Below, in pieces: positions 31,518 to 40,299 of a stretch of DNA of 42,047 nt. The translations under genes and the position numbers were made by a program. Numbering within the stretch: position 1 is the first letter of the stretch; each line of letters opens with the position of its first letter. The notes under the pieces were generated by a model. That model ran no database searches, was not told where the DNA came from, and saw only the letters and a list, made by a program, of their open reading frames with translations. Source of the stretch: Lachnospiraceae bacterium (lineage in GTDB: Bacteria > Bacillota > Clostridia > Lachnospirales > Lachnospiraceae); contig JAFZDQ010000107.1 in assembly GCA_017561085.1 (NCBI GenBank), positions 1 to 42,047 on the forward strand, given 5' to 3'.

Positions 31518-32207
31518 TCAAGAAATATTTAATTGTTTTCCATTTGTTTTCAGCCACTTCACATATTGTCTGTAAGTAGGACAGACACTTTCAACGAGGC
31601 TCCAAAACGCAGGGGAATGATCCATATGAACCAGATGACAAAGCTCATGAATCACCACATAATCACAAACCGCCTCAGGTGCCATGATAATCCGGTAATT
31701 AAAATTCAGATTTCCTTTGCTGCTGCAACTCCCCCAGCGGCTTTTTTGATCCTTAATACGGATGTCTTCGTAGGAAACCTTCAGCAGTTTTGCAAATTCT
31801 TCTGCTTTTTGCCGGATGATTTCCGCCGCTTCTTTCCGATACCACTTTTCTATCAGTTCCCTCTTCATCTCATAATCCGCTGAAAAAGGAACATGCAAAA
31901 TGATTCTTCCGGGAGCAGAAACTACTTTTCCTCTTTGTCTCTCTTCTCTGATTACGGTAAGAGTCATCTTGTCCCCGAGCAGAGAAAACACGTCACCGTT
32001 TTCCAGCGGTCTCCTGGTTAACAGTTCCTGCTTTCTTTGGTTTTCCAGTCGTTTAGAGGTGGCATTTATCCACGCTTCTTTCTCTTTCAAAAAAAGCTCT
32101 ATGGTTCGGGTGCTGACAAAATATGGTGCTTTGACGCATAAATTGCCATCCCTGTCAAAAGAGATGGCAATTGTTTTTCGTTTACTTCTGGTGAGATGAT
32201 ACTTCAT
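31518..32207 (-). CDS. YgjP/DUF45-type zinc metallopeptidase
   Basis: A 229-residue protein of the DUF45 (YgjP-like) metallopeptidase family. The active-site helix reads YVVIHELCHLVHMDHSPAFW: HELCH provides two zinc-binding histidines and the catalytic Glu, with the later His as third ligand. The preceding SRWGSCSSKGNLNFNYRIIM block is diagnostic of the family. It is a soluble protein with a beta-rich N-terminal half; its substrate is unknown. GAGGT lies six bases before the ATG. It is 40 bases downstream of tyrS and upstream of spoIVA. Confidence 0.88.
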   Translation of the reverse strand: MKYHLTRSKRKTIAISFDRDGNLCVKAPYFVSTRTIELFLKEKEAWINATSKRLENQRKQELLTRRPLENGDVFSLLGDKMTLTVIREERQRGKVVSAPGRIILHVPFSADYEMKRELIEKWYRKEAAEIIRQKAEEFAKLLKVSYEDIRIKDQKSRWGSCSSKGNLNFNYRIIMAPEAVCDYVVIHELCHLVHMDHSPAFWSLVESVCPTYRQYVKWLKTNGKQLNIS

Positions 32208-32247
32208 GTATTTACCTCAAGTGAATCCTGTTTACATGAATGCAAAA

Positions 32248-33471
32248 TTATTTGATTACCACTTTGCGGAAGTTCTTTTTACCACGCTTTACTACCACGC
32301 CTTCACCGGCAAAAACATCCTTTGCATAAGCAGCCTTAATATCGGTTACCTTGTCATCCCCAAAGGTTACGCCGCCCTGTTCAATGGCACGTCTTCCTTC
32401 GGAACGGGATGCTACGAGACCGGATTTACAAAGAACACTGATTAAATCAATGCTTCCGTCTGTGAAATCTTCCTCAGTAAGCTCTGCAGTAGGCATATCA
32501 GCCGCTACACCGGTGCTAAAGAGTGCTCTTGCACTTTCCTGTGCCTTAACCGCTTCTTCTTCGCTATGCACCAATTTGGTTAATTCAAATGCAAGAATTT
32601 CTTTTGCCTGATTTAACTGGCTGCCTTCCCATGCGTCCATTTTATCAATTTCTTCAAGAGGAAGGAAGGTAAGCATACGGATACATTTCAGGACATCTGC
32701 ATCCGCAACATTTCTCCAGTACTGATAGAATTCAAAAGGTGTGGTCTTGTTAGGATCAAGCCAAACAGCACCTTTCTGGGTTTTACCCATTTTCTTTCCT
32801 TCGGAATTCAGAAGTAAGGTAATGGTCATTGCATAGGCATCCTTACCTAATTTTCTACGGATTAATTCCGTACCGCCCAGCATATTACTCCACTGGTCAT
32901 CACCGCCGAACTGCATATTACAGCCGTATTTCTGGTATAACTCATAGAAGTCGTAGCTCTGCATAATCATATAGTTGAATTCAAGGAAACTCAATCCCTT
33001 TTCCATTCTCTGCTTGTAGCATTCTGCACGGAGCATATTGTTAACAGAGAAATGAGGTCCTACCTCACGTAAGAAATCAATATAATTCTTTCCAAGCAGC
33101 CAGTCAGCATTGTTTACCATCAGGGCTTTGCCTTCGGAAAAATCGATAAATTTGCTCATCTGTTCTTTAAAGCAGTCGCAGTTATGCTGGATGGTTTCCA
33201 CAGTCATCATGGAACGCATGTCACTTCTTCCGGAAGGGTCACCAATCATAGCAGTTCCGCCACCGATTAATGCGATAGGCTTATTCCCTGCCATCTGTAA
33301 ACGCTTCATCAGGCAAAGTGCCATAAAATGACCTACATGAAGGGAATCCGCTGTAGGGTCAAAACCAATATAAAAGGTTGCTTTTCCGTTATTGATTAAT
33401 TCTTTGATTTCTTCTTCGTCCGTAAGCTGGGCAAGAAGGCCTCTCGCTTTCAATTCGTCAAAAATTGTCAT
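32248..33471 (-). CDS. tyrS: Tyrosyl-tRNA synthetase
   Basis: Class I synthetase of 407 residues charging tRNA-Tyr. The HIGH signature is HVGH (45-48) and the second signature KMGKT (227-231, in place of KMSKS). [13 protein letters not shown] is the tyrosine-binding region. A C-terminal S4 RNA-binding domain is present ([19 protein letters not shown]). The leader is only about 60 bases long and holds no T-box. It lies downstream of the VWA gene with its own promoter. Confidence 0.95.
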   Translation of the reverse strand: MTIFDELKARGLLAQLTDEEEIKELINNGKATFYIGFDPTADSLHVGHFMALCLMKRLQMAGNKPIALIGGGTAMIGDPSGRSDMRSMMTVETIQHNCDCFKEQMSKFIDFSEGKALMVNNADWLLGKNYIDFLREVGPHFSVNNMLRAECYKQRMEKGLSFLEFNYMIMQSYDFYELYQKYGCNMQFGGDDQWSNMLGGTELIRRKLGKDAYAMTITLLLNSEGKKMGKTQKGAVWLDPNKTTPFEFYQYWRNVADADVLKCIRMLTFLPLEEIDKMDAWEGSQLNQAKEILAFELTKLVHSEEEAVKAQESARALFSTGVAADMPTAELTEEDFTDGSIDLISVLCKSGLVASRSEGRRAIEQGGVTFGDDKVTDIKAAYAKDVFAGEGVVVKRGKKNFRKVVIK

Positions 33472-33536
33472 TTCTCTTTTATCCTCTCTTCTATTTCAAT
33501 CCTGTATTTCAAGCATCGTTCAAACAAACAATGTAT

Positions 33537-33564
33537 ATTATACACCTTTTTAGTCTATCTGCAA
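33537..33564 (-). promoter_or_regulatory. Promoter of tyrS
   Basis: TTGCAG (33564-33559), 16-base spacer, TATAAT (33542-33537). The -10 is perfect and the -35 matches at four of six positions. Start near 33531, about 60 bases before the tyrS ATG. Confidence 0.55.
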
Positions 33565-33573
33565 AGGATTTCC

Positions 33574-34782
33574 TTATTTGTTACTGATTAACTTTTGCAT
33601 CGCCTTATTTAAACCGTCCACAGTCAGCTTATACATGGGGAACATGGCTTTCACGGCAGTTTCCGCTTCACGCCAGGGTGCATGTCCGGGTGCCATCTTG
33701 GGATTGAGCCATACGATTTTTTTGTAATGCTTTTTCATCAGCATCAGCCATTCATATCCGGAAAGGCCGCCGTTGGGTCCTCTGTAATTTCCTGTTGTAG
33801 AATAAAGTTCCTCCGGTGCCATGGCCGCATCCCCGACAATAATTACTTTATAATCACTGTCTAAGTTACGGAACATCCACTCCGTATCAATCCACTCACC
33901 GTTTTCGCATTCCGGTGTTTTGTACAATTTGGAATAAATACAGTTGTGGAAATAATAAACCTTTACATCCTTATAATGATTGGATTTATTGACTGACTGG
34001 AACAATTCATTTAACAGATTACTGTAAGGAATCATGGTTCCGCCGGAATCCATCAACAAAAGAAGCTTCACTGCATTCTTCCTGGGCTTTTGCATCACAA
34101 TCTGCAAGCAACCGCCGTTATTACAGGTTTTATCAATGGTCCCGTCAATATCCAGTTCCGTTTTCGGAATATCCAGTTTCGTGGAAAACTGTCTTAACTT
34201 TCGAAGGGCCAGCTGGAACTGTCTGTTTTCCAGTACGCGGTCGTCTCTGAAATCACGGTATTTCCGTGCACCGATAACCTGGAACGCACTTTGATAACCG
34301 GTAGTTCCGCCTACGCGGATACCGCCCATATTTCCGCCGGCATTACCAAAAGAGGTTTTACCCATGCTTCCGATCCAAAAGCTTCCGCCATTGTGCTCAC
34401 TGTCCTGGTCACGGAGTCTTTCTTTAAACTTCGCTTCCACTTCATCCTTATCCATATCGTGAAAAAGTCCGTCCTGCTCATTCATCCGGAAACGGTCCTC
34501 TTCATCTACCATTTCAATCAGTTCTGATTTGTCTAACCATCTGAGCATTGCCTTGGTTACTTCATTTTCCGACTGGATTCCTTTGAACACCTCTTCAAAT
34601 GCCATATCAAATTTATCAAAATCTGTTTCGCTCTTTACCAGAATCATTCTGGCAAGATAATAAAAATCTGTCAGGCTGCTTCCTGCAAGACCCTTATCCA
34701 AGGCCTCCTGTAACGTCAGCCATTCCGTAAGGGTTACACGCAGTCCTTTCGCCCTACAGGTATAAAAGAACTTTGTGAACAT
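33574..34782 (-). CDS. VWA domain protein, CoxE-like, partner of a MoxR ATPase
   Basis: A 402-residue soluble protein. The N-terminal helical half (1-130) leads into a glycine-rich linker (about 132-162, with GGNMGGIRVGGTTG). A C-terminal von Willebrand A domain starts near 235, with LLLLMDSGGTM (245-250 DSGGTM) as the metal-ion-dependent adhesion site. It has T where S is common. A second MIDAS-type Asp lies in VIIVGDAAMAP. This layout matches CoxE-like VWA proteins, which work with MoxR AAA+ ATPases as metal-inserting or complex-remodelling chaperones. The MoxR gene is 21 bases upstream. Targets are unknown; the adjacent membrane proteins are candidates. Confidence 0.85.
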   Translation of the reverse strand: MFTKFFYTCRAKGLRVTLTEWLTLQEALDKGLAGSSLTDFYYLARMILVKSETDFDKFDMAFEEVFKGIQSENEVTKAMLRWLDKSELIEMVDEEDRFRMNEQDGLFHDMDKDEVEAKFKERLRDQDSEHNGGSFWIGSMGKTSFGNAGGNMGGIRVGGTTGYQSAFQVIGARKYRDFRDDRVLENRQFQLALRKLRQFSTKLDIPKTELDIDGTIDKTCNNGGCLQIVMQKPRKNAVKLLLLMDSGGTMIPYSNLLNELFQSVNKSNHYKDVKVYYFHNCIYSKLYKTPECENGEWIDTEWMFRNLDSDYKVIIVGDAAMAPEELYSTTGNYRGPNGGLSGYEWLMLMKKHYKKIVWLNPKMAPGHAPWREAETAVKAMFPMYKLTVDGLNKAMQKLISNK

Positions 34783-34803
34783 GGTATCACCGCATCTTTC
34801 CGA

Positions 34804-35616
34804 TTAGTTGATTCTTTGTTTCAAACCTTCCAAATCTTCATCCTTTTTCACAATCACACCAACAAAAGGAAGTTCAGCACGGATTCTGTCTGCAGAAATA
34901 CCACCAATCTGCAGCGCATTAATCCAGTCAATCAGTTCGGAAGTGCTGGGTTTTTTTCTGATATCCTTTAAAGAACGGATCTGATAAAAAACGTCCATCG
35001 CATTCTTTAAAAGGTTTTCTTCCACGTCGGGATGATGTGTTTTTACAATTTCTTCCATCAAAGCCGCATCCGGGAAATCAATGTAATGGAAAATACATCT
35101 GCGCAGGAATGCATCAGGCAGTTCCTTTTCCGCATTGGATGTAATGATTACAATGGGACGCTGTTTTGCCATCACGGTTCTTTTGGTTTCATGAATATAA
35201 AATTCCATCTGGTCAAGTTCCCATAAAAGGTCATTGGGGAATTCCAAATCCGCTTTATCAATTTCGTCGATTAAGAGAATTACCTGCTCTTCACTGTCAA
35301 ACGCTTCTCCCAGTTTGCCAAGCTTAATATATCTGGAGATATCATCTACGCCTTCTTCACCAAACTGACCATCATAAAGTCTCTGAATGGTATCATACAT
35401 ATAAAGACCATCCTGGGCCTTGGTAGTAGACTTAATGTTCCAAATAATTAATTTTTTGTTAAGTGACTTCGCCACGGCTTCTGCAAGCATAGTCTTGCCG
35501 GTTCCGGGCTCGCCTTTAATTAACAGTGGTTTCTTCAGTGCAATGGCAACATTTACACTTGCCATAAGCTGCTGGGAAGCCACATATTCCTTTGTACTGC
35601 CGAATGACTGTTGCAT
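34804..35616 (-). CDS. MoxR-family AAA+ ATPase
   Basis: A 270-residue AAA+ protein of the MoxR group. Walker A GEPGTGKT (about 35-42), Walker B VILLIDEIDKAD, sensor 1 in PIVIITSNAEKELPDAFLRR with the arginine finger, and sensor 2 in the lid helices. MoxR proteins assemble as hexamers and act with a VWA partner to activate or assemble other proteins. The segment KSTTKAQDGLYMYDTIQRL after strand 2 is typical of the CoxD-like subgroup. AAGGAGG precedes the ATG. The VWA gene follows at 21 bases and the membrane protein gene precedes at 14 bases, so the four are one operon. Confidence 0.9.
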   Translation of the reverse strand: MQQSFGSTKEYVASQQLMASVNVAIALKKPLLIKGEPGTGKTMLAEAVAKSLNKKLIIWNIKSTTKAQDGLYMYDTIQRLYDGQFGEEGVDDISRYIKLGKLGEAFDSEEQVILLIDEIDKADLEFPNDLLWELDQMEFYIHETKRTVMAKQRPIVIITSNAEKELPDAFLRRCIFHYIDFPDAALMEEIVKTHHPDVEENLLKNAMDVFYQIRSLKDIRKKPSTSELIDWINALQIGGISADRIRAELPFVGVIVKKDEDLEGLKQRIN

Positions 35617-35630
35617 ACTGTTCGTCCTCC

Positions 35631-36122
35631 TTATAAGTTTACGGTAACCGTTTGTTTATCTTCATACTCAAAATCACGTAAGATTAAATCAAATTTTTCA
35701 CACGCATCATCAATAGCAATGAGCCTAAACAAAGTACAGGTTTCACCGGGTTTTATGTAGTAACCCCGATCCCAGGTACCAAATTCAAAAGCTGCCTCTC
35801 CGGAAATCATATAGTCATAATCTCCATACGCATTCGTATTGTAGATAAAATGTATTTTATCGGCATCAATACCAATCGCATAGGGATTCTCTACTTTGAT
35901 TTTAAGCAGATACGTCGTCATTCCTTCGACGTTTAACTCTTCATATTCTTTATCCAGAGGTTCTGCAGAAACCTCCGTAATCTTCGGATTTGTCAATTTA
36001 TAAGAACCGTAATTCAGCTCATCAATCTGAATCAAATAAAGAATAAAGGAAATAAGGCCGGCAAACGCACACCCCGCGCATATGATAAAGGTCAGAAAAT
36101 TTTTCACAAATGTTTTCATCAT
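35631..36122 (-). CDS. Membrane-anchored protein of unknown function
   Basis: I do not recognise the family. A 163-residue protein with an N-terminal membrane helix (about 8-31, FLTFIICAGCAFAGLISFIL) and a 130-residue domain predicted to be extracellular. That domain has alternating beta-type sequence (TTYLLKIKVENPY, KIHFIYNTNAYGDY, AAFEFGTWDRGYYIKPGET). The pattern suggests an immunoglobulin-like beta-sandwich such as those in DUF4352-type surface proteins. The start overlaps the previous gene (ATGA). Two consecutive ATGs lie four and seven bases after AGGAGG, and the second may be used. It is encoded between another membrane protein and the MoxR/VWA pair. Confidence 0.7.
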   Translation of the reverse strand: MMKTFVKNFLTFIICAGCAFAGLISFILYLIQIDELNYGSYKLTNPKITEVSAEPLDKEYEELNVEGMTTYLLKIKVENPYAIGIDADKIHFIYNTNAYGDYDYMISGEAAFEFGTWDRGYYIKPGETCTLFRLIAIDDACEKFDLILRDFEYEDKQTVTVNL

Positions 36123-37222
36123 TCTACCTCCTGACTTTCCGTATGCTCTTTTGAGAAACGGTTAAAATTAAGTTCCTTTTCAAAAATCTTTGTCGTTACA
36201 TCGACATGATTTCTATTCCTCGTTTCTTCAAAATAAATTCTGGGGTTTTCCGCACCTTTGGGAACCATAAAACAATAATAGCCTTCCGAAGTAATCCCGT
36301 TTCCCTCTCCATAGGGACTTAAGACCTTATTATGGAATTTCGTATCAACCAGATAATCATTTACGGAATAACTCGAACTTGCCTTGATATAAAGGGTCTC
36401 TCCTTCATAATCAAAGCCAAGATAAGGATACTTTATAGTGGTATCACTTATATAGTTTTCGGATATGATTACACAACAGACTGCCACCAACATGGTATCC
36501 TGAGGGAACCCTTCTACATGAGCAGCTTTTTCCACATGGTAAGCACTGCTTTCCAGGGTCACTTCACTGTTCCCGAAAATGACGAATTTATTTCCGACTT
36601 CAATTGTCTCAACTCTCGTATTTAAAATCGCTTCCATGGCTTTAAATTTATCAACCTGCGCCATAGTAAAGAAAAACAATGCAAAAAGAACCGTAGCGGC
36701 TGTAAAACCGATACACAACTTTCTTCTCTTACTTAATTTCTTAAATTTAGTAAGAATGTTGTTCTTTTCACCGGTAAGTTCACTGTATACCTGCCCGGAA
36801 GACTGATAATTCTTTTCATACGGATTATACTGTTCAGCCTGCTCCCTAAGCTGTTCCTTTGGCTGTTCTTTGGCAGAAGGAGCTGTTTCCTCTGCATAGG
36901 TATAGGGATTATCATGCTTTGATTCCCCCTCATATATATAAGGATTTTCCTCTGACACCTGCGGTTCATAGCCGGAAGGTTCCTCTTTTCTGTATAGTTC
37001 CTCCATTGGATCGGAATCCCAAAAGCTGTCTTTTTTTTCATCAGGTTCTGTGTAAGTGGATGACCAGGAACTGCTGGCATAAGGATTATCCTTAGTAGCC
37101 TGATTCAGTTCTTTTTCAAACTGCGTATCATTTTTCAGCCAATCATCAGATACTACCGGTTTGTTCCAAAAAGAATCATCGGAAGTGTTCCAAAAATCAT
37201 CTTTGTTATTCGTATCCCCCAT
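36119..37222 (-). CDS. Single-pass membrane protein with NPY-repeat cytoplasmic tail
   Basis: I do not recognise the family. A 367-residue protein with three parts. Residues 1-155 are hydrophilic and low in complexity, with three FW motifs (10-11, 18-19, 67-68) and four NPY motifs (46, 93, 105, 133) in acidic surroundings. A basic stop-transfer KKLSKRRK precedes one membrane helix (about 168-189). Residues 195-367 form a beta-rich domain predicted to lie outside the cell (TIEVGNKFVIFGNSEVTLES and following strands), similar in style to the neighbouring 163-residue protein. The repeated short linear motifs in the disordered tail look like docking sites, perhaps for the MoxR/VWA proteins. It follows gpsA by 26 bases. 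Confidence 0.75.
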   Translation of the reverse strand: MGDTNNKDDFWNTSDDSFWNKPVVSDDWLKNDTQFEKELNQATKDNPYASSSWSSTYTEPDEKKDSFWDSDPMEELYRKEEPSGYEPQVSEENPYIYEGESKHDNPYTYAEETAPSAKEQPKEQLREQAEQYNPYEKNYQSSGQVYSELTGEKNNILTKFKKLSKRRKLCIGFTAATVLFALFFFTMAQVDKFKAMEAILNTRVETIEVGNKFVIFGNSEVTLESSAYHVEKAAHVEGFPQDTMLVAVCCVIISENYISDTTIKYPYLGFDYEGETLYIKASSSYSVNDYLVDTKFHNKVLSPYGEGNGITSEGYYCFMVPKGAENPRIYFEETRNRNHVDVTTKIFEKELNFNRFSKEHTESQEVE

Positions 37223-37248
37223 TGTTTTCCCCTTTTTACTCCCGGCAA

Positions 37249-38286
37249 TTACCAGGGCATCTGTACATTATCACCTAAAAACTTCCTTAAATCGATATTT
37301 TCAACTTTCTTACTGCGCATCATCAGTTCTTTCACTGCTTCGGATGCACTGGCGCCTTCAAATAAAATCTTATTCACCTGCTCTACGATGGGCATGCTGA
37401 CTTCATATTTTTTAGACAAAGCATAACCGGCTTTTGCAGAGTATACGCCTTCTACTACCATCTTCACTTCATCCATGGCTTCTTCCATACTCTTTCCCTG
37501 ACCGATTAAGATACCGGCACGACGGTTTCTGGAATGCATGGATGCACAGGTAACAATCAAATCACCGATACCGGTAAGGCCGTAAAATGTCTCCAGGCTA
37601 CATCCCATATGAATACCAAGTCTTGCAATTTCAGCAATTCCTCTGGTAATCAGGGCTGCTTTGGTATTGTCCCCATAGCCTAAGCCGTCAGCAATACCGG
37701 CTGCAAGCGCCACTACATTCTTAAGGGCTGCCCCAAGTTCAATTCCCTGCACATCTGAGCTGATATAAACGCGGAACACTTCATTCATAAAAAGGTTCTG
37801 TAAATATTCAGCAGTTTCCTTCTTTTTAGAACCTACAACAATAGAAGTGGGAATTCCTCTTCCTACTTCTTCCGCATGGGAAGGGCCGGACAATACAGAA
37901 ACATCGGCTCCCGGAATTTCTTCCTCAATAATTTCGGAAAGGGTCATCAGTGAAACATCCTCGATGCCCTTGGCAACATTTACGATTTTTTGTACCTTTG
38001 TTACAAAAGGCGCCATCTGGGCCGCTGTTTTACGGGTAAAGGGAGACGGTACCGCAAGCACCAGAACCTCTTTATCCTTTACTGCTTCTTCCAAATCAGT
38101 GGTAAAAATCATCTCATCGGAAAGAATTACACCGGGCAGTTTCTCCTTCTGCTCGTGAAATTCCTTTAACATATCAATTTCATTCTGAAGTGCTGACCAA
38201 ACGGTAATTTCGTTTCCGTTCTTCTGTAACAAAACTGCAAGCGCAATTCCCCAACTGCCTGCACCAATTATGCCTACTTTCGCCAT
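37249..38286 (-). CDS. gpsA: Glycerol-3-phosphate dehydrogenase [NAD(P)+]
   Basis: A 345-residue enzyme reducing dihydroxyacetone phosphate to sn-glycerol-3-phosphate for phospholipid synthesis. It has the N-terminal Rossmann motif VGIIGAGSWGIALAVLLQKNG, the catalytic-lysine regions VAKGIE and ALKNVVALAAGIADGLG, and LSGPSHAEEV plus GLTGIGDLIVTC. Length and motif order are normal. It directly follows plsY (26-base gap), which uses its product, so the pair makes lysophosphatidic acid. The GAAAGGGAATT leader supplies the ribosome binding site. Confidence 0.95.
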   Translation of the reverse strand: MAKVGIIGAGSWGIALAVLLQKNGNEITVWSALQNEIDMLKEFHEQKEKLPGVILSDEMIFTTDLEEAVKDKEVLVLAVPSPFTRKTAAQMAPFVTKVQKIVNVAKGIEDVSLMTLSEIIEEEIPGADVSVLSGPSHAEEVGRGIPTSIVVGSKKKETAEYLQNLFMNEVFRVYISSDVQGIELGAALKNVVALAAGIADGLGYGDNTKAALITRGIAEIARLGIHMGCSLETFYGLTGIGDLIVTCASMHSRNRRAGILIGQGKSMEEAMDEVKMVVEGVYSAKAGYALSKKYEVSMPIVEQVNKILFEGASASEAVKELMMRSKKVENIDLRKFLGDNVQMPW

Positions 38287-38312
38287 ATCAAATTCCCTTT
38301 CTTCTAACCTGA

Positions 38313-38960
38313 TTACAGTTCATTCTTCTTGGTCAGATATGTTTTTCTTTCATTACCCTTTATTAATCTTACAATATTATCCTTGTGCTTATAATACGCC
38401 ATAAATGTCAAAAATGCAGTAATCAGATACATTTCCGTTAAAATAGGGCGTGTCGTGTGAAATAAGCCCAATTCTCCGGAAATTACCATCTGAATCATTA
38501 CACCCGCATACACCAGAAGGGAGCCCAAAGACACATAGTGTGTCAGGAAAAAGGTTCCGAAAAACAGAAGTAACCCTACCGGTATAAAAGAAGGATGAAA
38601 TGCTGCAATAAATCCTGCTGTGGCTGCAATTCCTTTACCGCCTTTAAAATTCAGGTAAAAGGGGAAATTATGCCCTAAAATTGCGCCCAAAGCAGCATAT
38701 AACTTATAAAGATATCCCATCTCCGGATTATTTCTTCCGAATAACAAATAACATACTAAAATTGCCAGAATACACTTAATCATATCACCGACTAAAACAA
38801 TGGCTCCTGCTTTCTTTCCAAGCACTCTTAGTGCATTCGTGGTTCCGGCATTGCCGCTACCATGATTTCTGATATCGATTCCATTCATTCTTCCGTAAAT
38901 AAATGCAGTCTGAAACAAACCGAATACATAACCGATTACAACACATAATAAACGTTCCAC
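38313..38960 (-). CDS. plsY: Glycerol-3-phosphate acyltransferase PlsY
   Basis: A 215-residue integral membrane acyltransferase using acyl-phosphate to acylate glycerol-3-phosphate. Five or more membrane helices and the three conserved motifs are present: GSGNAGTTNALRVLG, FKGGKGIAATAG, and an A-Y-Y-K-H-K-D-N-I segment near the C-terminus. The start codon is GTG (38960-38958), one base after the der stop, with AGGAG in the last der codons; translational coupling is likely. It is followed by gpsA, which makes its substrate. Confidence 0.93.
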   Translation of the reverse strand: MERLLCVVIGYVFGLFQTAFIYGRMNGIDIRNHGSGNAGTTNALRVLGKKAGAIVLVGDMIKCILAILVCYLLFGRNNPEMGYLYKLYAALGAILGHNFPFYLNFKGGKGIAATAGFIAAFHPSFIPVGLLLFFGTFFLTHYVSLGSLLVYAGVMIQMVISGELGLFHTTRPILTEMYLITAFLTFMAYYKHKDNIVRLIKGNERKTYLTKKNEL

Positions 38961-38961
38961 G

Positions 38962-40299
38962 TTATTTATTCTCTCCTCTTTCCCTAATAATAAATTTCAG
39001 CGGAGTTCCTTTAAAACCAAAGGCCTCACGGATCTGATTTTCAATATATCTGGTATAAGAAAAATGCATTAATTCTTTATCATTTACAAAAATAACAAAG
39101 GTAGGCGGCTTCACGCCGGCCTGAGTAATATAATAAAGTCGCAGTCTCTTCCCTTTGTCTGAAGGGGGCTGCTGCATGGCAACTGCTTCTGCCATAATTT
39201 CATTTAAAACACCGGTAGAAATACGCATTGCGTGATTCTCAGCCACCGTGTCAATCAGTTCAAACAACTTCGGCAAACGCTGTCCTGTGGCCGCAGAAAT
39301 AAAGGTAATTTCCGCATAAGGCATAAAAGATAAAATTTCACGGATTTTTGCAGTATATTTATTTACCGTCTTATTATCTTTCTCAATGGCATCCCATTTG
39401 TTTACGGCAATAATCACAGCCTTACCGCGTTCATGGGCAACGCCCGCAATCTTTGCATCCTGCTCGGTTACACCTTCATTGGCATCAATCACAAGCACCA
39501 CAATATCCGCACGTTCCACCGCACTGACGGTACGTACGATCATAAATCGCTCTAATTCTTCTTTAATCTTATTCTTGCGGCGAAGACCTGCCGTATCGAT
39601 AAAGATATACTCTTTTCCGTTGTGTTTAATGGGCGTGTCCACCGCATCTCTTGTGGTACCGGCAATATCAGATACAATCAGTCTGTTTTCGCCTAACAAT
39701 TTATTAATCAAAGAGGACTTTCCTACGTTGGGCTTTCCTACAATAGCAACCCTTACACGATCATCCTCTTCCTCATCGGAAGCACCATCCGGGAAATAAG
39801 AAGTCACCTCATCCAGCATATCACCGATTCCAAGCTGATTGGATGCGGAAATTGCATGAGGTTCCCCGATACCCAAGTTATAAAATTCGTAAACATCCGC
39901 CATGTACTTTTCGAAATTATCTACCTTGTTTACAACAAGTACAACGGGCTTATGGGAACGGCGGAGCATGTCTGCTACTTTGGCATCGGCATCCACAAGA
40001 CCCTGCTTCACATCTACCATAAACATAATAACATCTGCTGTATTAATGGCAATTTCAGCCTGTTCTCTCATCTGGGACAAAATAATATCTTTGGAATCCG
40101 GTTCAATACCGCCTGTATCAATTAAGGTAAAAGACTTATCAAGCCAGGTAATATCCGCATAAATACGGTCACGTGTGATACCGGGTGTATCTTTTACGAT
40201 TGAAATTCTCTGTTTCGCCAACGCATTGAATAACGTGGATTTACCCACATTGGGACGTCCTACAATTGCTACAATGGGTTTGCCTTTTCTCTTATTCAT
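38962..40299 (-). CDS. der: Ribosome biogenesis GTPase Der (EngA)
   Basis: A 445-residue GTPase with two consecutive G domains and a C-terminal KH-like domain, needed for 50S ribosome assembly. Domain 1 has GRPNVGKST (14-22), DTGG and NKVD; domain 2 has GKPNVGKSS (188-196), DTAG and NKWD. The linker between them is acidic ([10 protein letters not shown]), as is common in Firmicutes. Its ATG overlaps the stop of the upstream DUF512 gene by four bases, and plsY follows after one base. Confidence 0.96.
   Translation of the reverse strand: MNKRKGKPIVAIVGRPNVGKSTLFNALAKQRISIVKDTPGITRDRIYADITWLDKSFTLIDTGGIEPDSKDIILSQMREQAEIAINTADVIMFMVDVKQGLVDADAKVADMLRRSHKPVVLVVNKVDNFEKYMADVYEFYNLGIGEPHAISASNQLGIGDMLDEVTSYFPDGASDEEEDDRVRVAIVGKPNVGKSSLINKLLGENRLIVSDIAGTTRDAVDTPIKHNGKEYIFIDTAGLRRKNKIKEELERFMIVRTVSAVERADIVVLVIDANEGVTEQDAKIAGVAHERGKAVIIAVNKWDAIEKDNKTVNKYTAKIREILSFMPYAEITFISAATGQRLPKLFELIDTVAENHAMRISTGVLNEIMAEAVAMQQPPSDKGKRLRLYYITQAGVKPPTFVIFVNDKELMHFSYTRYIENQIREAFGFKGTPLKFIIRERGENK

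Noticed and set aside
32208-33573. T-box riboswitch upstream of tyrS or gltX
   Set aside because: The tyrS leader is only about 60 bases, the gltX upstream gap is 46 bases, and neither contains the T-box sequence or a terminator pair.
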